Origin: Ruegeria conchae
GTDB taxonomy: Bacteria > Pseudomonadota > Alphaproteobacteria > Rhodobacterales > Rhodobacteraceae
Direction: 5' to 3'
DNA length: 64,000 nt
Assembly (NCBI RefSeq): GCF_000192475.1
Contig: NZ_AEYW01000018.1
Coordinates: forward strand, 124,001-188,000
Below, piece after piece: positions 1 through 8,477 of the stretch (the first letter of the stretch is position 1; every line of letters starts with the position of its first letter). A program made the translations under genes and the position numbers. The notes beneath the pieces are model-generated. The model was given only the letters and a program-made list of their open reading frames with translations, ran no database searches and had not been told where the DNA came from.

Positions 1-915
1 CCAGCTCGTCCCTGGCCATACCAGTTGCAATTGCTTTGTTGCTGGTCGGTAGACAGCAGTATAGAGCGTCCCGAACCCCGAGCTGAATGCCGTGGAATAG
101 AGAGGCGGACGCAGGAAAGCGTCGATAAACCGCTTTTCGCTTTCGGGGTGCTGGTTGAGACGGTTCAACAGGAACCGTTCCCGCTCGAGCGTAGCGGTAA
201 AGCGTGCATGTTTCGACCATTCCACCTGGCCCTGGTGGTTGGTCGCCACCGGCACGTCAGAGATTTGCGGATGCCGGTCGGGGGCCAGAAACACCGTGCC
301 ATGATTGTACTTTGCGTCCAAAACGGTGACGTTATAGCTCATGTGGCAGGGAATACGACTTAGGCATTCAACCGCTTCAGCGGTTGTTTCGCAGGTTTGC
401 AGAACATAGCGCAGGATCAGTGGAACGCCGAACCCCTCACCCACCTCGCGCCGTCCGCCAAATGTCAGCGACACCGTCAGACCGGCATCGTTTATCCCGT
501 CGAGCAGGCCAAGTACGCCATCACTCATCCCGATCACGCCACGCTCACCCCAGCGGGTTCTAAGCAAGGCGGCATCGAAGGTCTTGGGGTGGTAATCATA
601 GTTTCGCACCAGAATAGGTGTCTTGCCGCGCCAGACCGCCTGGCTGCACCCCGATAGGTATTTCGGCGGGCAGTAAAAACTGAGAAACCGCGCTTGGCTG
701 TCGCTGCCGCCGACCAGTTCAACCACCTCTTCATACAGCGGCATGATCTCGGGCATATGCTGTTCCAGCGCGCGCAGACATTCGCGATAAGTGGGGCGGG
801 CCGAATACCCCTCTTGCGCCCACCATTTGCGGTAAGCGGGCCAGTATTCGGCAAACAGCCCGGCCAGCTTGGGACCGGGCTGCGCCTCGTCGATAGAACG
901 AAAAACAAGCGTCAT
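1..915 (-). CDS. C45-type Ntn hydrolase / acyl-CoA:6-APA acyltransferase-like protein (3' end beyond window)
   Basis: The frame is open from an ATG at 915 to the left edge, giving 305 residues without a stop, so the C-terminus is missing. After a helical N-terminal part comes a Gly-Cys-Ser-Gln stretch with Cys90 as the predicted nucleophile, followed about 14 residues later by an Arg-Asn-Tyr-Asp motif. This is the usual start of the autoprocessed catalytic part of C45 peptidase/acyltransferase family proteins. Members hydrolyse or transfer amide-linked acyl groups. It begins 8 nt after the ATP-grasp gene ends and closes the visible part of the operon. A plausible job is cleaving or forming an amide on the product of the upstream ATP-grasp and decarboxylase enzymes, which is inference. 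The family call is good; the substrate is unknown. Confidence 0.75.
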   Translation of the reverse strand, partial: MTLVFRSIDEAQPGPKLAGLFAEYWPAYRKWWAQEGYSARPTYRECLRALEQHMPEIMPLYEEVVELVGGSDSQARFLSFYCPPKYLSGCSQAVWRGKTPILVRNYDYHPKTFDAALLRTRWGERGVIGMSDGVLGLLDGINDAGLTVSLTFGGRREVGEGFGVPLILRYVLQTCETTAEAVECLSRIPCHMSYNVTVLDAKYNHGTVFLAPDRHPQISDVPVATNHQGQVEWSKHARFTATLERERFLLNRLNQHPESEKRFIDAFLRPPLYSTAFSSGFGTLYTAVYRPATKQLQLVWPGTSW

Positions 916-923
916 AGGACTTT

Positions 924-2372
924 CTACATGATTTTGAACGCGGGGTCTTCCATCGGTTGCGCGGCGGGCAGAGGTTCAGCCGTATAAGCCGAAGTGATCC
1001 CATGGATCCACTTTTTCGACTTGTCAGTCAGTTTGAAACCTTTGGTCATCGACCGCCCGCGCGTCACCAGGATGCCCAGATCAGCCCCTTCATAGCGGTA
1101 ATCTCCAACATTCGAGATACGCAGGAAAAACGCCTCATTCTCGCCCACGGCACGGCGGTGATAGTCGAACCGGTCAAACACCACACGCCCGTCTTCCAGC
1201 ATCTTGTAGATCCCCGATTGCGGGGCCTGCGTGATGCGGTCGACACTGTCATCGGTATGTTTGATCACCATCTGTGACCAACTGTCGATCATGTCCGGGT
1301 CAGCCCAGCGGGCATTCAGTTCCTCGACATCCAGTTCGAACGGTTTCTTCGAAAACTCCAGCAGGTGGAACAGGAACAGCGGCGCATCGGCATGTGCAAA
1401 GGCCGCGTGGTTGGTCATCGAGCTGGCGCCGGTGATGCGCGGGTTCAGCTCACCCAGCCAAAGTTCATCGGTTTTCTTGTCGATCAGGAAGTCGAGTTCG
1501 AAATAGCCACGATAGCCGGATTTGCGCAGTTCTTCTCCGAACTGGAAGGTCAACTGCCGCGCCTGTTCGCGGGCCTTGGGTGGGAAGGCGGTCGAGAAAA
1601 TCTCATTCCCGCACCAGCCTCCGCGATAGGGGGTGAGTTCCTTGAAGCCCACAAGCTCGGTCATCAGCGGGCCGACGATGGTGCCTTCGGACGTCGCGCA
1701 GGCCTCGATCGCCGCACCACGACAATCGATCCGTTTCATGATCTTGATTTCGCCTTCGCCGATGATCTCGTCTTTGTGTTTATTGAAATCGGCCTCTGAC
1801 TTGATGAAAAACGTCGTGTGGCCGCTGTCGCCAAAGGCAGACTGCAGCACCAGATCGTTCCCCAAGCCGGCCTTGTCGCAGATCTTTTTAAGGTGATCGT
1901 AACTTTTAACCACGCTCAGCGTGTTGGGCACCGAAGGCACGCCCGCCTTGTTGCCGATGCGGACGGTTTCGATCTTGTTGTCGCATTTGGTGCGCAGCTT
2001 GGCTTTGGGGAACCAAAGCTGACCGCCCAGTTCCTTGACCAGCTTTTCGGTGGTTTCATCGAACATCAGGAAGACGAACTTGGGCTTGCCGCCGCGCCGT
2101 TTGACCAGATCAATGACTTCTTTGTGCTGTAGCAGATAGTTGTTGATGTCCTCGATGGACTGGAATTCGTCATGCGGCATTTCAGAAGGTACGAACACGT
2201 TCGGATGTCGCCCGTCAAAGCAATCCATGTAGCATATATAGGTGAAGTTCATCACCCACTCATCCAGCCCCAACAGGTTGAAATTGGTCGCTGACACGAA
2301 ATAGATCGGGTCCTTGTTGGTATGAAAATACCGGCGGATTTCCGAGATGTTTTTCAGCACCTTCTTTGGCAT
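924..2372 (-). CDS. ATP-grasp ligase, biotin-carboxylase-like
   Basis: 482 residues. An ATP-grasp fold is supported by a glycine-rich loop (Gly-Asp-Ser-Gly-His-Thr, residues 181-186), a strand ending Phe-Glu-Leu-Asp (291-294) and the metal-binding Gly-Glu-Leu-Asn-Pro-Arg (307-312), where Glu308 and Asn310 should bind Mg-ATP. No biotin carrier domain or biotin-attachment motif is present and no carboxyltransferase gene is nearby. A carboxylate-amine ligase role is therefore more likely than carboxylation, although databases usually call such proteins biotin carboxylase. The start is preceded by a GGGAGG ribosome-binding site 17 nt after the decarboxylase stop, so it belongs to the same operon. 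The acceptor and donor substrates cannot be read from sequence. Confidence 0.75.
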   Translation of the reverse strand: MPKKVLKNISEIRRYFHTNKDPIYFVSATNFNLLGLDEWVMNFTYICYMDCFDGRHPNVFVPSEMPHDEFQSIEDINNYLLQHKEVIDLVKRRGGKPKFVFLMFDETTEKLVKELGGQLWFPKAKLRTKCDNKIETVRIGNKAGVPSVPNTLSVVKSYDHLKKICDKAGLGNDLVLQSAFGDSGHTTFFIKSEADFNKHKDEIIGEGEIKIMKRIDCRGAAIEACATSEGTIVGPLMTELVGFKELTPYRGGWCGNEIFSTAFPPKAREQARQLTFQFGEELRKSGYRGYFELDFLIDKKTDELWLGELNPRITGASSMTNHAAFAHADAPLFLFHLLEFSKKPFELDVEELNARWADPDMIDSWSQMVIKHTDDSVDRITQAPQSGIYKMLEDGRVVFDRFDYHRRAVGENEAFFLRISNVGDYRYEGADLGILVTRGRSMTKGFKLTDKSKKWIHGITSAYTAEPLPAAQPMEDPAFKIM

Positions 2373-2389
2373 ATGGTCCTCCCAGTCCC

Positions 2390-5122
2390 TTATGATTTCT
2401 TAATTGTTTTCAAAGCGTCTTCGGTAAATATGCGCAGGCCCAGATCGGCGCGGAATCCATGGATTTCCGAGACGTCCAGTTCCTGCATGAATTTAAGGAT
2501 TTCAGGACTGATCACCTGCCCCGGCACAAGAATGGGAAAGCCCGGCGGATAAGGGATCACAAATGTGGCCGAGACCATCTCTTCCCCTGTTTCAAGCCGG
2601 TCCAGCATGTCTTTGTCGGGCTCGACATAGTCGCAGTTGTCTTCGTCATAAGACAAGAAAAACGCTGTGCGGATGTCGCCTGCCTCAGTGCCTTTTTCAC
2701 AGCGGAACGCATCGTGGAACCGGCTGAAATCGGGCAGCGGCGGGACGTGTTCGCTCAGGTTCCTGACGCGCTTCTCAAAGGCCCGTTTTTCCATCTTGGA
2801 CGCATCGTCCATCAGATCGTCGAGTTCCTTGGCGATCTCGACCAGCACCTCGATCAGATAGGCGACCGAACTGCGCGTGGTACCAATATTGGTCATGAAC
2901 AGCACGGTGTTGCGCGAGGTTTTGTTGATCTGGATGCCGTATTTGTCCATCAGGATCTTGGTCTTGAAGGTATCGCCATCCCAGCCGGTCGCGCCCACAT
3001 GGAGCGTGATACGCGTGGCATCCAGAACGAACTCATCCTTTGCCCAGCAATCCCAGACATCGGCCCAGCCCTGATCCGGGTCGAAATAGCTGGTCATGCC
3101 GCTTTCGCGATATTGCTCGGGGATCATGTCGCCTGCGGTGACCAGCCGGAAGTATTTCTTGAGCAATGGATGCGTCGTCACCGCCCGGCGGATTGCCATG
3201 GCGCTTTCGACCTGCCGCTGGACGAACTCATACCCTTCGATCTCAACCTGCCTGCGGCCCACGTCCAGCGATGCAATGATCTGGTAGTTGGGTGAGGTTG
3301 AGGTGTGGGTCATATAAGCCTCATGAAAGGCTTCTTCGACAGCACCTTTGAACTGCTGGTCATTGACGTGGATCATTGAGCCCTGCCGCAAGGATGTCAG
3401 CGTCTTATGCGTTGATTGCGTCGCATAAACCCGGACCCGCGCATCGGGGGGCGCAATCAGGCGTGTGTTCAGCCATACCTCATCGTCAGCGCCTTCGAGA
3501 GTCGCCTGTTGCGCCTCATAAGCCTCCGCTTGTTTTGTCGAACGGAATTGTTCGCGCAGAATATTGGCCGACCGCATTGCGGTTCGTACACGTGAGTTGG
3601 GCGCAAATCTTGCATAGGCGAACCACGCTTCATCCCACAGGAACACGAGGTCTTTCTTGATCGCCAGACATTCCTGCATCACCCGCTGAACGTTATAGAC
3701 GATGCCGTCAAAGGTGCAGTTGGTCAGCAGCACCATGCGCACGCGATCCAGCTTGCCCTCGGCACGCAAGGCCAGCAGTTTATGTTTGATTTCACGGATC
3801 GGCACCGCGCCGTACATCGAGTAGTCGTGCAGCGGGTAGCTGTCCATGTAGACCACGCTCGCCCCCGCCAGCACCATACCGTAATGGTGTGATTTATGGC
3901 AGTCACGGTCGACCAGCACGATGTCACCGGGCCGGACCAGCGCCTGCACCACGATCTTGTTGCAGGTCGATGTTCCGTTGGTGGCAAAGAAGGTCTGTTT
4001 AGAGCCAAACGCGCGAGCGGCGGCTTCTTGCGCCTCCTTTATCGGTCCTTTGGGTTCCAGCAGCGAATCCAGCCCGCCCGAGGTGGCAGAAGTTTCAGCC
4101 ATGAAGATGTTCGATCCGTAGAAAGCCCCCATGTCTTGAATCCAATGGCTGCGGCTGATGGATTTACCCCGGCTGATCGGCATTGCGTGAAACACGCCTG
4201 TGGGCTGTTTGGAGTATTCCTTGAGCGCTGTGAAGAAGGGCGTCTTGTACCTTCGTTGCACCCCCCGCAGGATGTTCAGGTGCAGTTCCAGAAAGTCTTC
4301 CTGATTGTAGAACACCCGCCGGCACAGGCCCAGATCAAGACCGGCGATATCTTCCGCCGAGCGGTCAGTGATCAAATAGGCATCCAACTCGGGACGAAGC
4401 ATACCGATCCGGCGGCAGGTTTCTGGTCCGTATTCCGAGGGCGACAGCGCATCAAGATCGGCGCCCTCGCCATAGAGGCTGATATAGCGGCCCAAAACAT
4501 TGGTTTCGTTCTTGGATTTCAGGCTCAGGCCCGGGCGGACGATCACAGCCTGAACGTTCTGATTGAACAGAACCCCGATCAACGCGTCCTCGACACTAGG
4601 AACCACAACGGTTTCATATATGAACTGGTCTTCGCTGCGGCGCATCCGTTGCAAGCTGGTTTGCAGGAAGCGTTCCTGATGTTCGTTGACGTTGTCGACG
4701 ATCATCACTTCGAAATAGGGCCGCCCCAGCGCGCGCGCCTCGTGGCTTTGGGCCGCTTCGTCCTCGAACTCATCGCCTTCGGTTTCATCCGCGATCAGGG
4801 GGATCGAGCGGCGACGATACGCCCCCGATGTAAGCGCACGCGACACCCGGCGCACGGCGGTTGAGAAATCGCCAAAGTTGCCATGATCCAACAACCGACG
4901 CAGGTAGTCGAAGGCCGACCCGCCTGGAAAAGCGAAATACACCTCGATCGGGGCCAGCGCCTGCAACAATTGCCGCGCGCGGTCTCGATCCTTGTCACTT
5001 GCACTTTGATCCAGAGATTCGGCCGTTTCCCGCAGCGCGCTCCATCGGTCTGCTCTCAGCTGTGAGGCGCTGTAGTAGTCCGAGATAGTGTGGAGCTTTT
5101 CGCTATCGGAAATGCCGTGCAT
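2390..5122 (-). CDS. PLP-dependent Orn/Lys/Arg decarboxylase (fold type I, large form)
   Basis: 910 residues, longer than biodegradative arginine or lysine decarboxylases (about 710-760). The N-terminal extension of about 130 residues is unlike theirs. A receiver-like wing domain follows (about 135-200), then the aspartate-aminotransferase fold with Gly-Thr-Ser-Thr (383-386), an Asp-Glu-Ala-Trp cofactor segment (497-500) and the Schiff-base lysine in Ser-Thr-His-Lys-Thr (Lys573). It should remove the alpha-carboxyl of a basic amino acid to give agmatine, cadaverine or putrescine; which one is not decidable here. It sits 42 nt after the nitrilase-family gene, whose relatives include agmatine-pathway amidohydrolases, so a polyamine-related pathway is plausible. 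A GAAAGGA ribosome-binding site precedes the ATG. Confidence 0.85.
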   Translation of the reverse strand: MHGISDSEKLHTISDYYSASQLRADRWSALRETAESLDQSASDKDRDRARQLLQALAPIEVYFAFPGGSAFDYLRRLLDHGNFGDFSTAVRRVSRALTSGAYRRRSIPLIADETEGDEFEDEAAQSHEARALGRPYFEVMIVDNVNEHQERFLQTSLQRMRRSEDQFIYETVVVPSVEDALIGVLFNQNVQAVIVRPGLSLKSKNETNVLGRYISLYGEGADLDALSPSEYGPETCRRIGMLRPELDAYLITDRSAEDIAGLDLGLCRRVFYNQEDFLELHLNILRGVQRRYKTPFFTALKEYSKQPTGVFHAMPISRGKSISRSHWIQDMGAFYGSNIFMAETSATSGGLDSLLEPKGPIKEAQEAAARAFGSKQTFFATNGTSTCNKIVVQALVRPGDIVLVDRDCHKSHHYGMVLAGASVVYMDSYPLHDYSMYGAVPIREIKHKLLALRAEGKLDRVRMVLLTNCTFDGIVYNVQRVMQECLAIKKDLVFLWDEAWFAYARFAPNSRVRTAMRSANILREQFRSTKQAEAYEAQQATLEGADDEVWLNTRLIAPPDARVRVYATQSTHKTLTSLRQGSMIHVNDQQFKGAVEEAFHEAYMTHTSTSPNYQIIASLDVGRRQVEIEGYEFVQRQVESAMAIRRAVTTHPLLKKYFRLVTAGDMIPEQYRESGMTSYFDPDQGWADVWDCWAKDEFVLDATRITLHVGATGWDGDTFKTKILMDKYGIQINKTSRNTVLFMTNIGTTRSSVAYLIEVLVEIAKELDDLMDDASKMEKRAFEKRVRNLSEHVPPLPDFSRFHDAFRCEKGTEAGDIRTAFFLSYDEDNCDYVEPDKDMLDRLETGEEMVSATFVIPYPPGFPILVPGQVISPEILKFMQELDVSEIHGFRADLGLRIFTEDALKTIKKS

Positions 5123-5164
5123 GAAGTTTTTCCTTTCTGCCGATACCGAAAAGTTGGGCTGGTA

Positions 5165-6133
5165 TCAGTCTGTGCCGGAGCGCCCTTTGTAGAGATACAG
5201 ATTGTCGGGCTTGGTTGCGGCGTCTTCTTTATATCCCAGCGCCGTTCTGGGGTCGGATGCAGCGACACCCGCAACGTCGCCTTTTTGCGGAATACGCAGT
5301 GGGCCCAGCGTATGCAGATAAGCATCCGCCCCGCTGGTACGGTCATAAACCGGAAAGTCCGCCTCGCGGTCACGGAAACTCTTGAGAACCTGCCCCAGAC
5401 CTTTCAGTCCAACTTCGCGTTGACGACGGACCTGATCCAGATCGATCTCGATGGGGAAGATGTCCTCTTGCCCTGCCGATTGGTGCAGCACAGTGGCCGA
5501 AGGATCAACGACCAGCGAGCGGCCTACGCCCCCAGCGGCCAAACCGTTCACGTCAAACACATAGCATTGGAATTGCGCCGCGGTTGCCTTGGCAATCGAT
5601 AGCTCGGCCTCGCGGTCGGTTGTGCCAGTCAGGACCGGATGCAAAAGAACCTCAACCCCCTGAGAAGTCAGGTGCCGTGTTGTTTCGGGGAACCAGATAT
5701 CATAGCAGATCGACAGGCCAAACCGGCCCACTTCCGGCACGTCGAATATGCAGAACTCGGTGCCTGAGGCGATGTTTTGTTCATAAGGCTTGAACGGGAA
5801 CATCTTGGAGTATTTCGAAACGATCTCACCATCCGGGTTGATCACCACGGAAGTGTTATAGATCCGCCCATCCTCGCGTTTCTCGAACATCGAGCCAGGG
5901 ATCAGCCAGATCCCGTAACGCCGCGCCGCGTCCTGAAAGCGCGACAGGTCGTCATTGGGAAAGGGTTGGGCAAACCGGTCAAGCGGACCATGAGGCGCCA
6001 GCTCGCTGAACAAGGCCATCTGGGTCCAGGGGAACCGAGCCATCATGATGTCGATCCGATGCAACATAGCGTCGACATTCGACTGCAGCGCGCCGACATG
6101 CATCTGGATTCCGGTTATCGCAAAGGGGGTCAT
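5165..6133 (-). CDS. carbon-nitrogen hydrolase (nitrilase superfamily)
   Basis: 322 residues with the complete nitrilase-fold triad in order: Glu44 (in Ser-Glu-Leu-Ala-Pro), Lys110 (Tyr-Ser-Lys-Met-Phe) and Cys143 (Ser-Ile-Cys-Tyr-Asp-Ile). Such enzymes cleave or transfer non-peptide C-N bonds: amidases, N-carbamoylputrescine hydrolases, beta-ureidopropionases. The ATG overlaps the stop of the preceding 45-codon gene as ATGA, so translation is probably coupled. Between a basic amino-acid decarboxylase and an ATP-grasp enzyme, an amidase acting on a carbamoyl- or acyl-polyamine would fit, but the substrate is not shown by the sequence. Confidence 0.85.
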   Translation of the reverse strand: MTPFAITGIQMHVGALQSNVDAMLHRIDIMMARFPWTQMALFSELAPHGPLDRFAQPFPNDDLSRFQDAARRYGIWLIPGSMFEKREDGRIYNTSVVINPDGEIVSKYSKMFPFKPYEQNIASGTEFCIFDVPEVGRFGLSICYDIWFPETTRHLTSQGVEVLLHPVLTGTTDREAELSIAKATAAQFQCYVFDVNGLAAGGVGRSLVVDPSATVLHQSAGQEDIFPIEIDLDQVRRQREVGLKGLGQVLKSFRDREADFPVYDRTSGADAYLHTLGPLRIPQKGDVAGVAASDPRTALGYKEDAATKPDNLYLYKGRSGTD

Positions 6134-6267
6134 ATTTCGTTTCTTCTCATTTTCTCGCCGATTGCGACCGCCGCTATGATCCGGCGCTCTTCATCGGAAC
6201 ACAAAATCGTGTATTCACGCAAGCCTGCTGTCCTCAGGCCAATTGTTTTGGAAGATTCCGGCGTCAT
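6130..6267 (-). CDS. 45-residue protein of unknown function, coupled on both sides
   Basis: The ATG at 6267 overlaps the stop of the 116-residue gene as ATGA, and its own stop overlaps the nitrilase ATG in the same way. This double coupling is the main reason to accept so short a gene. A longer frame reaches 6363, but that extension lies inside the neighbouring gene and is probably spurious. The product is charged and rich in Arg, Glu and Ile, with one cysteine, no signal peptide and no membrane segment. I recognise no family. It could be a small subunit of a neighbouring enzyme, or simply a translational link. Confidence 0.55.
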   Translation of the reverse strand: MTPESSKTIGLRTAGLREYTILCSDEERRIIAAVAIGEKMRRNEI

Positions 6268-6614
6268 AGAGCCTCTTCCTCGGCTGCATCCTCTGTCAGT
6301 GTTTCCACAAAATCGATATCGTTGCGGACCCAGAAGAACCGAAAGCCACAACTGCGCAGCCATTTTTCAAGGCGGTCCAGGCTGGACCATTCCCGCCGAA
6401 GACCGCGGGTGGATTCGACCAACGCCCATTGGCTATCGACCAGAAAATACACCGTCCAGGTGTTGGGATGCGTCGAGTGGTTGGCAAAGCCGCCGCTGAC
6501 CACCTCGCGCGCTGTGCGCACAGCGACAGGGTAATCTCCGATGCGGTTTTCAGCAGCAAGAATCGCCAGATCGTTTTGACGGATCGTGAAAGTCGGGAAC
6601 GGGGCGACGCTCAT
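6264..6614 (-). CDS. uncharacterised 116-residue protein
   Basis: Soluble, mixed alpha/beta-looking protein with several aromatic residues (Trp-Thr-Val-Tyr-Phe and Phe-Arg-Phe-Phe-Trp-Val stretches), no signal peptide and an acidic C-terminal tail. Its ATG overlaps the stop of the VOC gene and its stop overlaps the start of the 45-residue gene, both as ATGA. It is therefore the second of four genes joined by 4-nt overlaps. I do not recognise the family. A co-translated partner or subunit of an operon enzyme is the only inference the context allows. Confidence 0.7.
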   Translation of the reverse strand: MSVAPFPTFTIRQNDLAILAAENRIGDYPVAVRTAREVVSGGFANHSTHPNTWTVYFLVDSQWALVESTRGLRREWSSLDRLEKWLRSCGFRFFWVRNDIDFVETLTEDAAEEEAL

Positions 6615-7081
6615 GCAGCCTCGGTCTGTACGGCGTCGAGCAACGCCTTACGCCGTTCACTAATCTCCGCCGGTTTGAGGTTTTCGATACGGGTCGCAAG
6701 CGTCCAGACATGGCCGAAGGGATCGGCGATTGTAGAGCAGCGTTCACCCCAATAGGTATCGGTCGCCTCGGCAATCAGGCGGGCGCCATTTTCCAGCGCT
6801 GTCGCGAGGGTCGCGTCAGTGTCTTCGAGATACATGTGATGTCCAACCGGTGTGACCGTGCCCGAAACGGCGGGACCATGCGCACCCCAACCGGCGGTGA
6901 CAAACAGCATCGAATTGCCAATCTTGATGGTGGCAAATCTCGGAGCCTCTTCCACGTCACAGGACTGAACCTTCGCACCAAAGGCGCTTTCGTAGAACTG
7001 CAGCGCTGCGGGTACGTCAACAACAGCAAGCGACGCGGTGCAGGTACGATAGCCACGGGGCAGAGTGGCAGGCTTCTTCAT
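6611..7081 (-). CDS. VOC (glyoxalase/PhnB-like) family protein
   Basis: 156 residues from the ATG at 7081, chosen because a GGAGAGG ribosome-binding site lies just upstream; an upstream ATG at 7144 lacks one. The sequence has paired beta-alpha-beta-beta-beta units typical of the vicinal oxygen chelate fold: an N-terminal Phe-Tyr-Glu-Ser-Ala-Phe-Gly motif and a C-terminal Asp-Pro-Phe-Gly-His-Trp-type motif (here Ile-Ala-Asp-Pro-Phe-Gly-His-Val-Trp). PhnB-like members are often metal-binding, with diverse roles (isomerase, dioxygenase, resistance). It is the first gene of the seven-cistron operon and is followed by a pair of likely operator palindromes upstream at 7142-7200. Confidence 0.75.
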   Translation of the reverse strand: MKKPATLPRGYRTCTASLAVVDVPAALQFYESAFGAKVQSCDVEEAPRFATIKIGNSMLFVTAGWGAHGPAVSGTVTPVGHHMYLEDTDATLATALENGARLIAEATDTYWGERCSTIADPFGHVWTLATRIENLKPAEISERRKALLDAVQTEAA

Positions 7082-7141
7082 TATTCCGGTCCTCTCCGAA
7101 TTGGGCGACGGTCGCCCTAAGTGACATGCAGGAATTTCCCG

Positions 7142-7200
7142 CACTATGCACCATACTGTGGCTCATTCCGGCGAGGCCTGCAACACTATGATGCATAGTG
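7142..7200. promoter_or_regulatory. two palindromic operator-like sites upstream of the VOC operon
   Basis: Site B (7184-7200) is CACTATG, 3 nt, then CATAGTG, a perfect 7-bp dyad. Site A (7142-7160) has the same left arm CACTATG and an imperfect right arm. Their starts are 42 bp apart, about four helical turns, and they lie between the broken cupin regulator and the first operon gene. This is the position expected for operators of that regulator. Promoter boxes were not clear to me. Confidence 0.5.
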
Positions 7201-7221
7201 CTGATTTTTCACTCCAAATGC

Positions 7222-7603
7222 TCAGAAAGTTGGCGGTGTGCTGGCGCTGATGATCCGGCAGACTTCGGGGCCGACCTGCCGGAACCGGTGCGGCGTGCGA
7301 CTGTTGAAGTAATAGGCATAGCCGGCCCCAGAACCTTGCGTTGATCGCCCACCGTCACCTCGACCCCGCCCGAGATCACGACGCCGGCCTCTTCCAACTC
7401 ATGGCCATACATCGCCCGCCCTGTGTCGGCGCCAAAATCATAGGTCTCCTGCAAGATCATCATCGCGCGCGCATGCAGGTTCGATCCCACCTGCCGCAGC
7501 GACAGCCCGCCCCTGCCGATCTTGGTCAGTTCTTCAGCAGCGTAGAACACTGTCTGCTCACTTTCGATCTCGAACGAGAAAAAGTCCGACATGCTGATCG
7601 GGA
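7222..7603 (-). pseudogene. remnant of an HTH/cupin (PuuR-like) transcriptional regulator
   Basis: Only the C-terminal part of an XRE-cupin regulator is left. It covers the linker that begins with Asp-Phe-Phe-Ser-Phe-Glu and the cupin with His-Glu-Leu-Glu-Glu-Ala-Gly-Val-Val. After Val-Leu-Gly-Pro the frame shifts by one base. The other frame restores the expected ending (Tyr-Tyr-Phe-Asn-Ser-Arg, then Pro-His-Arg-Phe, ending in Pro-Pro-Thr-Phe before a stop at 7222-7224). The N-terminal DNA-binding half is absent because the IS element begins at 7604. The gene is thus broken twice. It probably once controlled the operon to its left. Confidence 0.75.
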
Positions 7604-8421
7604 GGTGCTGTCAGACGAATTTGAACCAGTCTCTGCTAGGCCAGTAGAGCTGCCCTTTATTCGGCACAAAGACCGCGCCACTCGGCGAGAGCGGCGGCGC
7701 GGGTCAGCTTGAAGGTGTCTCGGCTTGCTAGCGATCTTTCCTGGTCGAAGTGGTTGTATACGGAGGAATGGACGGAAGCGAATTTCTGCAAACTTCGCAT
7801 GCGCCTGAAACGTTGCATGGCGCGTTCGCGTCGTCGAAACGGCAGGTGCGAGTTCTCGACGCGGTTGTTGAGCCACCTACCCGTCCTTTGTTTTTCGGTA
7901 GCGCCCAGCTCTCTGAGCGCGGCTCCCTATGAGGCGAAGCGATCCGTGACGACGGTTTCCGCTTTGCCGTGTGGCTTCATCAATTTCTTGAGGAATTTCA
8001 ATGCGGCCTGCTTGTTTCGGTGTTTGGTGACAACGGCTTCCAGCACCTCGCCTTCGTGATCGACGGCCCGCTAAAGATAAAGACGCTTGCCGTTCACCTT
8101 CACGAAAACCTCGTCCACGTGCCACTTCCATTTGGAAAATGCTCTCAAGTGCTGAACACGCTTTCTTCGGATCTCAGAAGCAAACACTGGGCCAAACCTG
8201 TTCCACCAATACCGGACAGTTTCGTGACTCACGTCGATGCCTCGCTCGTGCAACAGATCTTCGACATTCCGAAGCGAGAGCGGGAACCGGATGTACAACA
8301 TCACCGCAAGGCGGATGATCTCGGGGCTGGTTTCGAAGTACTTAAAAGAGGCAAGATTGGTTATGGGCAAAAGCTACGCAAGACCCCTGCCCGCCTCAAG
8401 CCAAGTTCTTCTGACAATACC
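7604..8421 (-). mobile_element. IS6-like insertion sequence, 818 bp, decayed copy
   Basis: The left end reads GGTGCTGTCAGA and the right end, read inward, GGTATTGTCAGA. The same 818-bp length and the same ends are found at 50209-51026, in the same orientation. The encoded transposase is IS6-family and inactive here. The flanks show no 8-bp target duplication, so this copy has recombined or lost a neighbour since insertion. Confidence 0.85.
7657..8364 (-). pseudogene. IS6-family transposase, inactivated
   Basis: Aligned by eye with the intact copy at 50262-50969, this gene has lost its ATG start (ATA at 8364). It carries a TAG where the intact copy has the Trp codon of Cys-Leu-Trp-Arg, and another TAG where the intact copy has the Tyr of Phe-Ala-Ser-Tyr. 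The rest is nearly identical in frame, ending at a TAA at 7657-7659. Several independent lesions mean it is not simply a sequencing slip and that this copy is older than the right-hand one. Confidence 0.85.
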
Positions 8422-8477
8422 TTGCCGTCAATTGATGTTCTGCAGGGACACAGCCTTTTTGACCTCTGGGCGAGAAC

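Noticed and set aside
3896-4864. 322-codon open frame on the plus strand
   Set aside because: It lies wholly opposite the conserved decarboxylase gene and its product resembles no family; it follows from GC-rich codon use.
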